Part shown: piece after piece, positions 41,774 to 49,600 of the stretch
How the letters are laid out: each line of letters begins with the position of its first letter
How positions within the stretch are numbered: the stretch's first letter is position 1
Assembly (NCBI GenBank): GCA_035627955.1
Contig: DASPKU010000005.1
Location: forward strand, 1 to 60,319
Direction: 5' to 3'
DNA from: Phycisphaerales bacterium
Lineage (GTDB): Bacteria; Planctomycetota; Phycisphaerae; Phycisphaerales; UBA1924
Length of the DNA stretch: 60,319 bases
Position numbers and translations under genes: made by a program
Notes under the pieces: generated by a model
The model's database searches: none
What the model was told of the DNA's origin: nothing
Seen by the model: the letters and a program-made list of their open reading frames with translations, nothing else

Positions 41774-42769
41774 ATGAACCCCGAACTGTCCATCCTGATC
41801 GTCAGCTACAACACGCGGGACATCACCCTCGCGTGCCTCGAGTCGGTGTACGCGCAGACCCGCGACACCAGCTTCGAGCTGATCATCCTCGACAACGCCT
41901 CGACGGATGGCTCCGCAGACGCGATCGCCGCCCGCTTCCCACAGGCCACGCTCATCCGCAGCACCGACAACCTCGGCTTCGCCGGCGGCAACAACGCTGC
42001 GGCGCAACACGCCACCGGCACCTACCTGCTGCTCCTCAACCCCGACACTGTCGTGCTCGACGGCGCCATTGACCGGCTCATGGCCTTTGCCAGGGCCAAC
42101 CCCGCGGCCGGCATCTGGGGCGGCAGAACCCTCTTCCCCGACGGCACCGTCAACACAACCTACTGCTGGAAGCGCCAGACGCCCTGGAGCGCTTTCTGCT
42201 GCGGCACGGGCCTGCAGTCGGTGTTCCGCGGCAGTCGCCTGTTCGATCCCGAAGCCATGGGCGCGTGGAACCGCGAGCAGACGCCGGAGGTGGACATCGT
42301 GTCCGGCTGCTTCCTGCTCATCACCCGCGCGCTGTGGGACGACCTCGGCGGCTTCGACCCCGCGTTCTTCATGTACGGCGAGGAGGCCGACCTCTGCCTT
42401 CGCGCCCGCGCCCACCGCGCCCGCCCGCGTATCACCACCGACGCAACCATCATCCACCTGGGCGGCGCCAGCGAGAAGGTGCGTTCTGACAAGCTCGTTC
42501 GGCTGCTGAAGGCCAAGACGCTGCTGATCCGCCGCCATTGGTCGCCCGGCGCCGCCCGCTTCGGCGTCGCCATGCTCACCCTCTGGCCCTGGTCGCGGGC
42601 CGTGGCGTGGAAGCTGCTCGCGCCCATGCGAGGCCAGTCCGGGCGCGACTCCGCCGCCAGCTGGTCCAGCGTGTGGTCGCGCCGTCGCGAATGGCTCGAT
42701 CAGCCCGACGCTCCCATCCAGCCGCGTGCGAAAACCTCCGCGCGCCTCCCGGAGCCCACCCATGCCTGA
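41774..42769 (+). CDS. Family 2 glycosyltransferase (rhamnosyltransferase-like)
   Basis: 331 residues. LSILIVSYNTRDI at the N-terminus, ILDNASTDGS at ~38, LLLNPDTVV at ~92 and DIVSGCFLLITRALWDDLGGFDPAFFMYGEEADLC in the C-terminal part. This pattern is typical of WbbL/RfbF-like rhamnosyltransferases. An rmlA/rmlB start at the end of the window could supply dTDP-rhamnose, consistent with this guess. Its end overlaps the next start by eight bases. Confidence 0.88.
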   Translation: MNPELSILIVSYNTRDITLACLESVYAQTRDTSFELIILDNASTDGSADAIAARFPQATLIRSTDNLGFAGGNNAAAQHATGTYLLLLNPDTVVLDGAIDRLMAFARANPAAGIWGGRTLFPDGTVNTTYCWKRQTPWSAFCCGTGLQSVFRGSRLFDPEAMGAWNREQTPEVDIVSGCFLLITRALWDDLGGFDPAFFMYGEEADLCLRARAHRARPRITTDATIIHLGGASEKVRSDKLVRLLKAKTLLIRRHWSPGAARFGVAMLTLWPWSRAVAWKLLAPMRGQSGRDSAASWSSVWSRRREWLDQPDAPIQPRAKTSARLPEPTHA

Positions 42770-43217
42770 GCGCCGCAAGCGCATCCTGGCCGTGGCCTCC
42801 AGCGGTGGGCACTGGGTGCAGCTCCGCCGCCTCCGCCCCGCGTTCGAGGGCTGCGACGTCGCGTACCTGACGACCGACGCGGGCCACAAGGACCAAGTCG
42901 GCCCCGCCCGCTTTTACGTCACGAAGGACGCCAACCGCTGGAACAAGGTGGCCCTCGCCCTCAGCGCCCTCAAGGTGCTCTGGGTCGTGCTCCGCGAGCG
43001 ACCCGACGTCGTCATCTCCACCGGCGCCGCCCCCGGCTACTTCGCCCTCCGCTTCGGCAAGCTCCTTGGCGCCCGCACGCTGTGGGTGGACAGCATCGCC
43101 AACGTCGAGGAGCTCTCGATGTCCGGCCGCATGGCCAGCGAGAAGGCCGACCTCTGCTTCACCCAGTGGTCGCACCTCGCCTCCACGAAGGTCCGCTACG
43201 AGGGGGCCGTGCTGTGA
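42762..43217 (+). CDS. Alg14-like glycosyltransferase subunit (PssD-type)
   Basis: 151 residues. RILAVASSGGHWVQL at the N-terminus, PDVVISTGAAPGYFALRFGKLLG and a WVDSIANVEELSMSGRM stretch match Alg14/PssD. These proteins recruit an Alg13/PssE partner to the membrane, where the pair transfers a sugar to a lipid-linked acceptor. The following gene is that partner. ATG 42762 has GGAG about eight bases upstream. Confidence 0.87.
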   Translation: MPERRKRILAVASSGGHWVQLRRLRPAFEGCDVAYLTTDAGHKDQVGPARFYVTKDANRWNKVALALSALKVLWVVLRERPDVVISTGAAPGYFALRFGKLLGARTLWVDSIANVEELSMSGRMASEKADLCFTQWSHLASTKVRYEGAVL

Positions 43218-43753
43218 TCTTCGTCACCGTCGGCACCCAGCTCACCTTTGACCGCCTCATCAAGGCCGTGGACGACTGGGCCGCCGCCCGCGCCCGCACC
43301 GACGTCTTCGCCCAGATCGGCCCCAGCGAGTTCAAGCCGCGCCACATCACCGCGCAGCAGTTCATCACGCCGCAGGAGTGCGACCGCCACATGCGCTCCG
43401 CCGACGTGATCATCGCGCACGCCGGCATGGGCTCGATCCTCACGGCCCTGGAGCTCGGCAAGCCCATCGTCATCATGCCCCGCAAGGCGTTGCTGGGCGA
43501 GCACCGCAACGACCACCAGCTCGCCACCGCCCGCCGCTTCGCCGAGATGGGCACCGTCACCGTCGCGATGGACGAGCGCGAGCTTGTCGAGAAGCTCGAT
43601 GCGTTAGGGCAGCTCGGGGCCGCCCCCCGCATCAGCCCCTTCGCCTCCGACCGCCTCATCGGCGCGGTCAGCGCCTTCATTCATGGCGAACCAATCCCCG
43701 TCGTGAAGCCTACTCCTGCAGCGGCTTCTGTCATGGAGAGCGTCAACGCGTGA
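43214..43753 (+). CDS. Alg13-like glycosyltransferase subunit (PssE-type)
   Basis: 179 residues from GTG 43214 (GTGA overlap with the Alg14-like gene). IFVTVGTQLTFDRLI at the N-terminus and IIAHAGMGSILTALELGKPIVIMPRK, the UDP-sugar-binding segment of the Alg13/MurG C-terminal domain. Together with the upstream gene it forms a two-subunit glycosyltransferase. Confidence 0.88.
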   Translation: MIFVTVGTQLTFDRLIKAVDDWAAARARTDVFAQIGPSEFKPRHITAQQFITPQECDRHMRSADVIIAHAGMGSILTALELGKPIVIMPRKALLGEHRNDHQLATARRFAEMGTVTVAMDERELVEKLDALGQLGAAPRISPFASDRLIGAVSAFIHGEPIPVVKPTPAAASVMESVNA

Positions 43754-45018
43754 GCCAGGCCCCCGCCATCCCGGTCCAGCCCTCCCCCGTCTCCGCCCCG
43801 CCCCCCGCCACCATCGCGGCCACGGCCGACGGCGTCGTCTGCTTCGCCGCCGTGGACTGGTGGTACCACAACCGCGGCCACAGCGAGTGCCAGATCATGT
43901 CTCGCCTCGCAAGGCGCGTCCCCGTGCTCTGGGTCAACAGCATCGGCATGCGCGCCCCCACACCGGGCAAAACCGAGCTCGTGCTCCACCGCTACGTCCG
44001 CAAGCTCAAGAGCACGGTCAAGGGCCTCCGCCGCGACGAGGCTACGGGCATGTGGGTCTACAGCCCGCTGTTCATCCCGCGCTACAACCCGCGCATGGTC
44101 GAGCTCAACGGCCGCCTCGTCGGCCTCCAGGTCTCAACCCTGCTCCGCAAGCTCAAGATCAAGCGCCCCGCCGTCTGGGCCACCGTCCCCACCTGCGCCC
44201 CGATGGTCGAGCGTCGCCGCTGGGCCGCGTCAGTGTGGAACCGCTCCGACGAGTTCTCCGCCTTTCCCGAGGCGGACGCCAACCTGATCGCCCCCCTCGA
44301 GCAGCGCCTGCTCAAAGCCTGCGACAGCGCCGTCTACGTCAACCGCATCCTTTTTGAGCGTGAGCGCCGCAGCGTCAAGGCCGCGGAGTTCATCGGGCAC
44401 GGCGTCGACTTCAATCACTTCGCCTCCGCCCGCCCGGATACCAAGCCGCCCGCGACGATCCCCGACGAGCTCAAGGACCTCCCCCGCCCCCTCGTCGGCT
44501 TCTACGGCGCCCTCGACGACTACACCGTGGACCTCGAGCTGCTCATCAAGGTCGCCCGCCACATCCGCCCCGCCACGCTCCTCATCATCGGCCCCAAGGC
44601 GATGGACATCTCGCGCCTCGTCGCCGAGCCCAACGTCAAGTACCTCGGCCCCGTGCCTTACGCCAAGCTCCCGCACTACGCGGCCCAGTTCGACTGCGCC
44701 CTCATGCCCTGGCTTCAGAACGACTGGATCAAGGGCTGCAACCCCATCAAGCTGAAGGAGTACCTCTCCCTCGGCTTCCCGGTCGTCTCCATCCGCTTCG
44801 CCGAGCTCGAGCGCTACGAGCACCTCGTCTACGGCGCCGACTCGCACGATGAGTTCCTCACGCAGATTGGCCGCGCCCTCAAAGAGAACAACCCGCAACT
44901 CGTCGAACAGCGCCGCGAGTCCGTCCGCAACGACAGCTGGGACGCCCTCGCAGACAAGGCCGCGTCGCTGCTGGGCCTCAACCCGCACCAACCCCACCAC
45001 ACCGGAGGGCCCCGCTGA
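43750..45018 (+). CDS. Glycosyltransferase, GT-B type
   Basis: 422 residues from GTG 43750 (GTGA overlap). A Pro/Ala-rich N-terminus (~25) precedes VVCFAAVDWWYHNRGHSECQIMSRLARR, typical of the TuaH/GT1-GT4-like glycosyltransferases. FIGHGVDFNHF, VGFYGALDDYTVDLELL and GCNPIKLKEYLSLGFPVVS are the expected C-terminal-domain elements. Substrate unknown. Confidence 0.85.
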   Translation: MSQAPAIPVQPSPVSAPPPATIAATADGVVCFAAVDWWYHNRGHSECQIMSRLARRVPVLWVNSIGMRAPTPGKTELVLHRYVRKLKSTVKGLRRDEATGMWVYSPLFIPRYNPRMVELNGRLVGLQVSTLLRKLKIKRPAVWATVPTCAPMVERRRWAASVWNRSDEFSAFPEADANLIAPLEQRLLKACDSAVYVNRILFERERRSVKAAEFIGHGVDFNHFASARPDTKPPATIPDELKDLPRPLVGFYGALDDYTVDLELLIKVARHIRPATLLIIGPKAMDISRLVAEPNVKYLGPVPYAKLPHYAAQFDCALMPWLQNDWIKGCNPIKLKEYLSLGFPVVSIRFAELERYEHLVYGADSHDEFLTQIGRALKENNPQLVEQRRESVRNDSWDALADKAASLLGLNPHQPHHTGGPR

Positions 45019-46976
45019 TGTGCGGCATCGCCGGCTACATCGACTTCAACGCCCCGCCCAGTGACGACGTCCTCCGCGCGATGGCCCAGACCATCCACCG
45101 GCGCGGCCCCGACGCTCAGGGCACGCTCATCGACGGCCCGTGCGGCCTCGCCCACCGCCGCCTCTCCATCATCGACCTCGCGGGCAGCCCCCAGCCCATG
45201 CAGGTCCCCGCCAGCGACGTGAGCCTCACGTTCAACGGCGAAATCTACAACTACCAGGACCTCCAGAAAGAACTCCGCGCCGCGAACGTCCCCCTCAAGT
45301 GGAGCGGCGACACCGAGGTCCTCCTCCGCTTCGTTGAGCGCGAGTGGGAGAAAGCCCTTCCGCGCTGCGACGGCATGTTCGCCTTCGGCGCCTGGCAACG
45401 GCGCCAGCAGAAACTCCTCCTCGCCCGCGACCCGCTCGGCAAGAAGCCGCTCTTCTACTGCACGCCCGAGCCCGGCCTCATTGTCTTCGGGTCCGAAATC
45501 AAGGCCCTGCTCGAGCACCCCGCCGTCACCGCAAAGCTCGACCTCGACGCCCTCCGCCAGGTCGTCCGCTTCCGCGCCGTCTACGGCGACCGCTCCCTCT
45601 ACGAGGGCATCCGCCAGATCGAGCCCGGCTCCTGGCTCGAGTTCTCCCGCGACGGCGTCCGCACCGGCTGCTTCTACCACCTCGGGCGCGAGGTCGAGCG
45701 CGCCGCCGAATCCATCCGCGGCCTCGGCGATGTCCAGCTTCAGACCCGCTTCGGCGAGATGATCGAATCCGCTGTGCGCAAGCGCCTCATCGCCGACGTC
45801 CCCGTCGGCGCCTTCCTCTCTGGCGGCCTCGACTCCAGCGTCATCGTCGCCCTCATCCGCTCGCTCCGCGCCCGCGACGCCGAGGTCCGCACGTTCTCCG
45901 TCGGCTTCGCCGGGGATCAGCACAGCGAGCTGCCCTACGCCAGGCAGGTGGCCGACGCGATCGGCACCACCCACACCGAGGTCGCGCTCCACGAGAAGGA
46001 CTACGCCGACCTCTTCGCGCAGATGACCGCCTGCCGTGACGCGCCCCTCAGCGAGCCCGCCGACCCCGCTATTGCCCGCATGAGCGAGGTGGCCAAACAG
46101 TCCGTCAAGGTCGTGCTCTCCGGCGAAGGCTCCGACGAGGCCTTCTGCGGCTACCCCAAGTACACCCTCGCCAAGGCGCCCAGCCTCCTCCGCGCCGGCG
46201 TGCGAACCATCGGCCCCGAGCGTGCCGCCGCCCTCGCGGGCGCCCTCGGCCTTGACCGCCGGCGGGCCCTCGTCGCCGCCCGCGCGTTGGGCCTGCCCAG
46301 CGAGATCGACCGACTTTCGCAGTGGTTCAGCTACCTTGACCGCGCCGCGCTCCAGTCCCTCCTCCCCGGTATGGGCTGGAGCGCCGACACGTGGTCGCGC
46401 ACCACCCAGCCCCACACCGCCGCGCTCGCGATGAGCGACTGGCAGGGCAACCTCCGCCGCATGCAGGCCGTCGATTGCCTCACATGGCTCCCCGGCAACC
46501 TGCTCGAGCGCGGCGACCGCATGACCATGGCCGTGGGGCTCGAGATGCGAGTCCCCTTCCTCGACAAGGCCCTCGTGCCCTTCGGCATCGCCCTGCCCGA
46601 CCATCTCAAGATCCGCGGCCGCAAGGGCAAGTGGATCGTGCGCCAATGGGCACAGGAAAAGCTCCCGCCCGCCATCCTCGCCCGCCGCAAGTGGGGTTTC
46701 CGAGTCCCCCTTGCCCATTGGTTCCGCGGCCACCTCCGCCCCATGCTCTTCGACTACCTCCGCAACCCCCGCGGCCTCTGCGGCACCTACGCCGACCGCC
46801 AGCAGGTCGAGTCACTGCTCACCTCCCACGACTCGGGGCAAACGGACGCCAACCTCGCACTCTGGACGCTCCTGGGGGCAGAGGTCTGGTACCAGGACGT
46901 GTTCCTGCCGCGCCTCGGCGTGCATTCAAACGGCACGCCCGAGATCCACCGCGCAGCGACACCGGCAATCGTTTAA
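45018..46976 (+). CDS. asnB: Glutamine-dependent asparagine synthetase-like amidotransferase AsnB
   Basis: 652 residues, start ATG 45018 overlapping the previous stop (TGATG). MCGIAGY provides the N-terminal Cys2 nucleophile, with RRGPDAQG and FNGEIYN following. The synthetase domain has the PP-loop SGGLDSSV at ~269 and GEGSDEAFCGY further on. AsnB-type enzymes inside polysaccharide clusters often amidate a sugar acid (as WbpS-like or exosortase-locus amidotransferases do) rather than make free asparagine. That role is inferred from context. Confidence 0.92.
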   Translation: MCGIAGYIDFNAPPSDDVLRAMAQTIHRRGPDAQGTLIDGPCGLAHRRLSIIDLAGSPQPMQVPASDVSLTFNGEIYNYQDLQKELRAANVPLKWSGDTEVLLRFVEREWEKALPRCDGMFAFGAWQRRQQKLLLARDPLGKKPLFYCTPEPGLIVFGSEIKALLEHPAVTAKLDLDALRQVVRFRAVYGDRSLYEGIRQIEPGSWLEFSRDGVRTGCFYHLGREVERAAESIRGLGDVQLQTRFGEMIESAVRKRLIADVPVGAFLSGGLDSSVIVALIRSLRARDAEVRTFSVGFAGDQHSELPYARQVADAIGTTHTEVALHEKDYADLFAQMTACRDAPLSEPADPAIARMSEVAKQSVKVVLSGEGSDEAFCGYPKYTLAKAPSLLRAGVRTIGPERAAALAGALGLDRRRALVAARALGLPSEIDRLSQWFSYLDRAALQSLLPGMGWSADTWSRTTQPHTAALAMSDWQGNLRRMQAVDCLTWLPGNLLERGDRMTMAVGLEMRVPFLDKALVPFGIALPDHLKIRGRKGKWIVRQWAQEKLPPAILARRKWGFRVPLAHWFRGHLRPMLFDYLRNPRGLCGTYADRQQVESLLTSHDSGQTDANLALWTLLGAEVWYQDVFLPRLGVHSNGTPEIHRAATPAIV

Positions 46977-47087
46977 CATCCGTCTGTGCCGTTGTTGCCG
47001 TCTGCGCAACGGCTTACGGATCCGCGGGCCCCGCACATCTCCCTTCTCTCCCACCAAGTCGCCATCCAGGTGGCATGATTAAGCCGC

Positions 47088-48035
47088 ATGACCCAGGTGG
47101 CACCACCGCCGCAGATCGAGACCACGCCCAGCCTCAGGCTGACGGCGTGCGTTCTGCTGGCCGGCAGCCTCCGCGCCTCGCCGCTCGCCGCCGCCGCGCG
47201 GTGCTCGGTGCTCGACCTATACCTGACGCCCTCCGAAACCGTGCTCGATGTCTGGATGCGTCACTTCGAGGCGATTGCCGCGGCCCTGGACCAGAAGCCC
47301 GTCGTCCACGTGATCTACGGCGCCGCTACGCCCGCGCCCCGCGTTCCCAAGCATTCCAACCGCCTCGAGTTCAAGCTCCAGGAGGACGCGCAGCAGTTCC
47401 GCGGCCCCGCCGGTGCCGTCCGCGACGCGTGCAGCTGCTACCCGCCTGATGCGACCGTCCTCGTTGTCGAGGCAGCCCGCTACGTGAGCGGCGACCTCAC
47501 CCGCATGGTCGCCGAGCACCAGTCGAAGAACGCCGACATAACCGTCGCCTGCAACGAGGACAGCACGCCCGCCGGGCTCTTCCTCATCCGCTGCGCCACC
47601 CTCGAGCTTGTCCCCACGAAGGGCTTCACCGACCTCAAGGAGCAGTGGCTCAAGAAGGCCCTCGACAAGAGCCACAGCGTGCGCGTGCACCGACTGCGCG
47701 ACGGCTACTCTTACGAACTCCGAACCCGCGAAGGGTTCCTTCACGCGGCGGCCGCGGCTGGCGGCCTGACCTCCACTTCAGTCCGTTCCTCAACAGATTC
47801 GGCGGTTGTTCCGGCTGACTCGCCGGACGTGGTGCATGCTGTAAGGGATGACGTGAGCATCGGAAACCGTGCCGTCATCGTTGATTCGGTAGTGATGCCG
47901 GGCGCGTCGATCGGAGAGGACGCCGTGGTTGCCCGCTCCATCCTGTGCCCCGGCGCACGGGTGAACGCGGGCGGGACGGTGGTTGAGGGTGTCGTGCCCG
48001 CAGGACAGACGCCAGGACGGGAGAGTGTCGGATGA
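47088..48035 (+). CDS. Degenerate nucleotidyltransferase-like protein with left-handed beta-helix
   Basis: 315 residues. N-terminal ACVLLAGSLRASPLAAAARCSVLDLYL resembles a sugar-nucleotidyltransferase N-terminus, but the GGxGTRL loop is not intact. The C-terminus has hexapeptide-type repeats (VSIGNRAVIVDSVVMPGASIGEDAVVARSIL), indicating a short left-handed beta-helix like GlmU or GlgC. It may be a catalytically dead regulator or an acyltransferase-like scaffold. The stop overlaps the exosortase start by four bases, tying it to that system. Upstream (46979-47023) is a nested inverted repeat (ATCCGT...ACGGAT around GCCGTTG...CAACGGC). Confidence 0.65.
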   Translation: MTQVAPPPQIETTPSLRLTACVLLAGSLRASPLAAAARCSVLDLYLTPSETVLDVWMRHFEAIAAALDQKPVVHVIYGAATPAPRVPKHSNRLEFKLQEDAQQFRGPAGAVRDACSCYPPDATVLVVEAARYVSGDLTRMVAEHQSKNADITVACNEDSTPAGLFLIRCATLELVPTKGFTDLKEQWLKKALDKSHSVRVHRLRDGYSYELRTREGFLHAAAAAGGLTSTSVRSSTDSAVVPADSPDVVHAVRDDVSIGNRAVIVDSVVMPGASIGEDAVVARSILCPGARVNAGGTVVEGVVPAGQTPGRESVG

Positions 48036-48898
48036 ACGCGGCGACGGCGTGGAAGTTCACTGACGGGGTCCTGCTATCGGCGCTACTCGCCCTGGCGGTC
48101 GCCGTTGGGTGGGCGCCTTGGAATGACGTGGCGTTCCTCGCCTGGAACGTCGAAGAGCAGTCGCACATCCTCCTGGGCCTGCCCGTGGCCCTGTGGCTGG
48201 GCTGGACGCGGCGCGACCGCCTCCGCTACGCACCGCCGCGGCGCACGCTCGTCGGCCCGCTCGTGTGCCTCGCCGGCTGGGGCATCTCGCGCTGGGGCTA
48301 CCTCAACGGCACTGAGCTCGCCTGGCACGGCGGAGCGCTGCTCATCGTCTTCGGCGCGGTGCTCACGGTGGTCGGCTTCGCCTTCGTCCGCCAGTTTCTG
48401 CCCGCGTTCTGCGGCCTGATCTTCCTACTGCCGGTGCCCGGTCGCATCCGCCACATGATCGCCCTGCCGCTGCAGGAGATCTCCGCCCGCATCTCCGAGT
48501 TCTTCCTCATGCTCTTCAACGTGCCCGTCGAGCGGGCCGGCAACGTGCTCACGATCGCGGGCCATGAGGTTGCGATCGCCGAGGCGTGCAACGGCATGCG
48601 CATGGTCGCCGCCCTGGGCCTGGTCGCCTTCGCCTTCATCTACACCGTCCCGATGCGCTCCAGCGTGCGGATCCTGATCCTCTGCCTCAGCCCCCTGATC
48701 GCCCTGCTGGTGAACGTCATCCGCCTGGTGCCCACGGCCCTGCTCTACGGCTACGCCGACAAGTCCACCGCGGACATCTTCCACGACCTCAGCGGCTGGG
48801 GCGTGCTCGTCATCGCTCTCGGCATGCTCTGGGGCTTCCTGGGCCTGCTCCGCTGGATCGAGGTCCCGATCGCGCCTTACGCGGTGGCGGAGGAATAA
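48032..48898 (+). CDS. Exosortase
   Basis: 288 residues, about seven to eight transmembrane helices. The catalytic triad of exosortase/archaeosortases is visible: Cys186 in AEACNGMR, Arg231 in NVIRLVPTAL, and His251 in FHDLSGW. Exosortases are thought to cut C-terminally tagged (PEP-CTERM) proteins and attach them to a surface carrier. Two tagged proteins are encoded 9 kb downstream. It belongs to the planctomycete side of the family (XrtU-like is my guess). The start ATGA overlaps the previous gene. Confidence 0.92.
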   Translation: MNAATAWKFTDGVLLSALLALAVAVGWAPWNDVAFLAWNVEEQSHILLGLPVALWLGWTRRDRLRYAPPRRTLVGPLVCLAGWGISRWGYLNGTELAWHGGALLIVFGAVLTVVGFAFVRQFLPAFCGLIFLLPVPGRIRHMIALPLQEISARISEFFLMLFNVPVERAGNVLTIAGHEVAIAEACNGMRMVAALGLVAFAFIYTVPMRSSVRILILCLSPLIALLVNVIRLVPTALLYGYADKSTADIFHDLSGWGVLVIALGMLWGFLGLLRWIEVPIAPYAVAEE

Positions 48899-48901
48899 CC
48901 C

Positions 48902-49600
48902 ATGGCCCTCAAGCGCAACGCATCCGGGCTCGGCCGCTTCGCACCCTACGCGTGCGCCGCCCTCCTTGCCGGTCTCTTCTTCGCCGGCGGCCTCAACGCC
49001 AGCACCCCGCACGGCGCCGAGGACTACATGGGGCGCGTCCGCAAGGTGATCGACACGATCCCCTACAAGGTCGGCCCCACCGTCGGCAACGACGTCGAGC
49101 CCACCAAGGCCGCGATCCTGCTGCTCTCACCCAACAAGCTCTTCCAGCGCCGCTACATCGACCCCGCCACCGGCTGGGGCATGTCGCTGCTCATCGTCCA
49201 CTGCAAGGACGTGCGCGATATGACCGGCCACTACCCGCCCGTGTGCTACCCCGCCCACGGCTGGAAGCAGGTCTCCACCGAGCAATCACCGATCACCGTC
49301 AACGGCGAAGATTGGCAGGCGATGGTCTATCGCTTTTCCCGCTCGGCGGATATGTCCGAGCACCGCATGATTGTGCTGGACTTTTTCATCATTCCTGAGG
49401 GTGGGGGCACCATATTCGCAGACATGGCCGCGATGGACCGTGCCGCGCGGGCCAGCAAAGTGGGGGGCCTGGGCGTCGCTCAAGTGCAGATCGTGCTCGA
49501 CGAGGACGCATCACCCCAATGGCGCGACGCGATGGTGAAGGAAACCCTCCACGCCATCGCTCCCGCCCTCAAGACAATCGGACAAGGGGTCCAAAGGTGA
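48902..49600 (+). CDS. Exosortase-associated EpsI family protein
   Basis: 232 residues with one N-terminal hydrophobic segment (~14-32), then a periplasmic domain. HYPPVCYPAHGW at 110-121 is the conserved H-x-P-x-x-C-x-P-x-x-G-W motif of EpsI proteins. EpsI genes sit next to exosortase in nearly all such loci, and here the spacing is three bases. Function is unknown beyond that association. Confidence 0.88.
   Translation: MALKRNASGLGRFAPYACAALLAGLFFAGGLNASTPHGAEDYMGRVRKVIDTIPYKVGPTVGNDVEPTKAAILLLSPNKLFQRRYIDPATGWGMSLLIVHCKDVRDMTGHYPPVCYPAHGWKQVSTEQSPITVNGEDWQAMVYRFSRSADMSEHRMIVLDFFIIPEGGGTIFADMAAMDRAARASKVGGLGVAQVQIVLDEDASPQWRDAMVKETLHAIAPALKTIGQGVQR

Noticed and set aside
46979-47023. Nested inverted repeat after asnB as a terminator
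   Set aside because: The stem (GCCGTTG...CAACGGC inside ATCCGT...ACGGAT) is fair, but there is no T-run, so I only mention it in the neighbouring gene entry.
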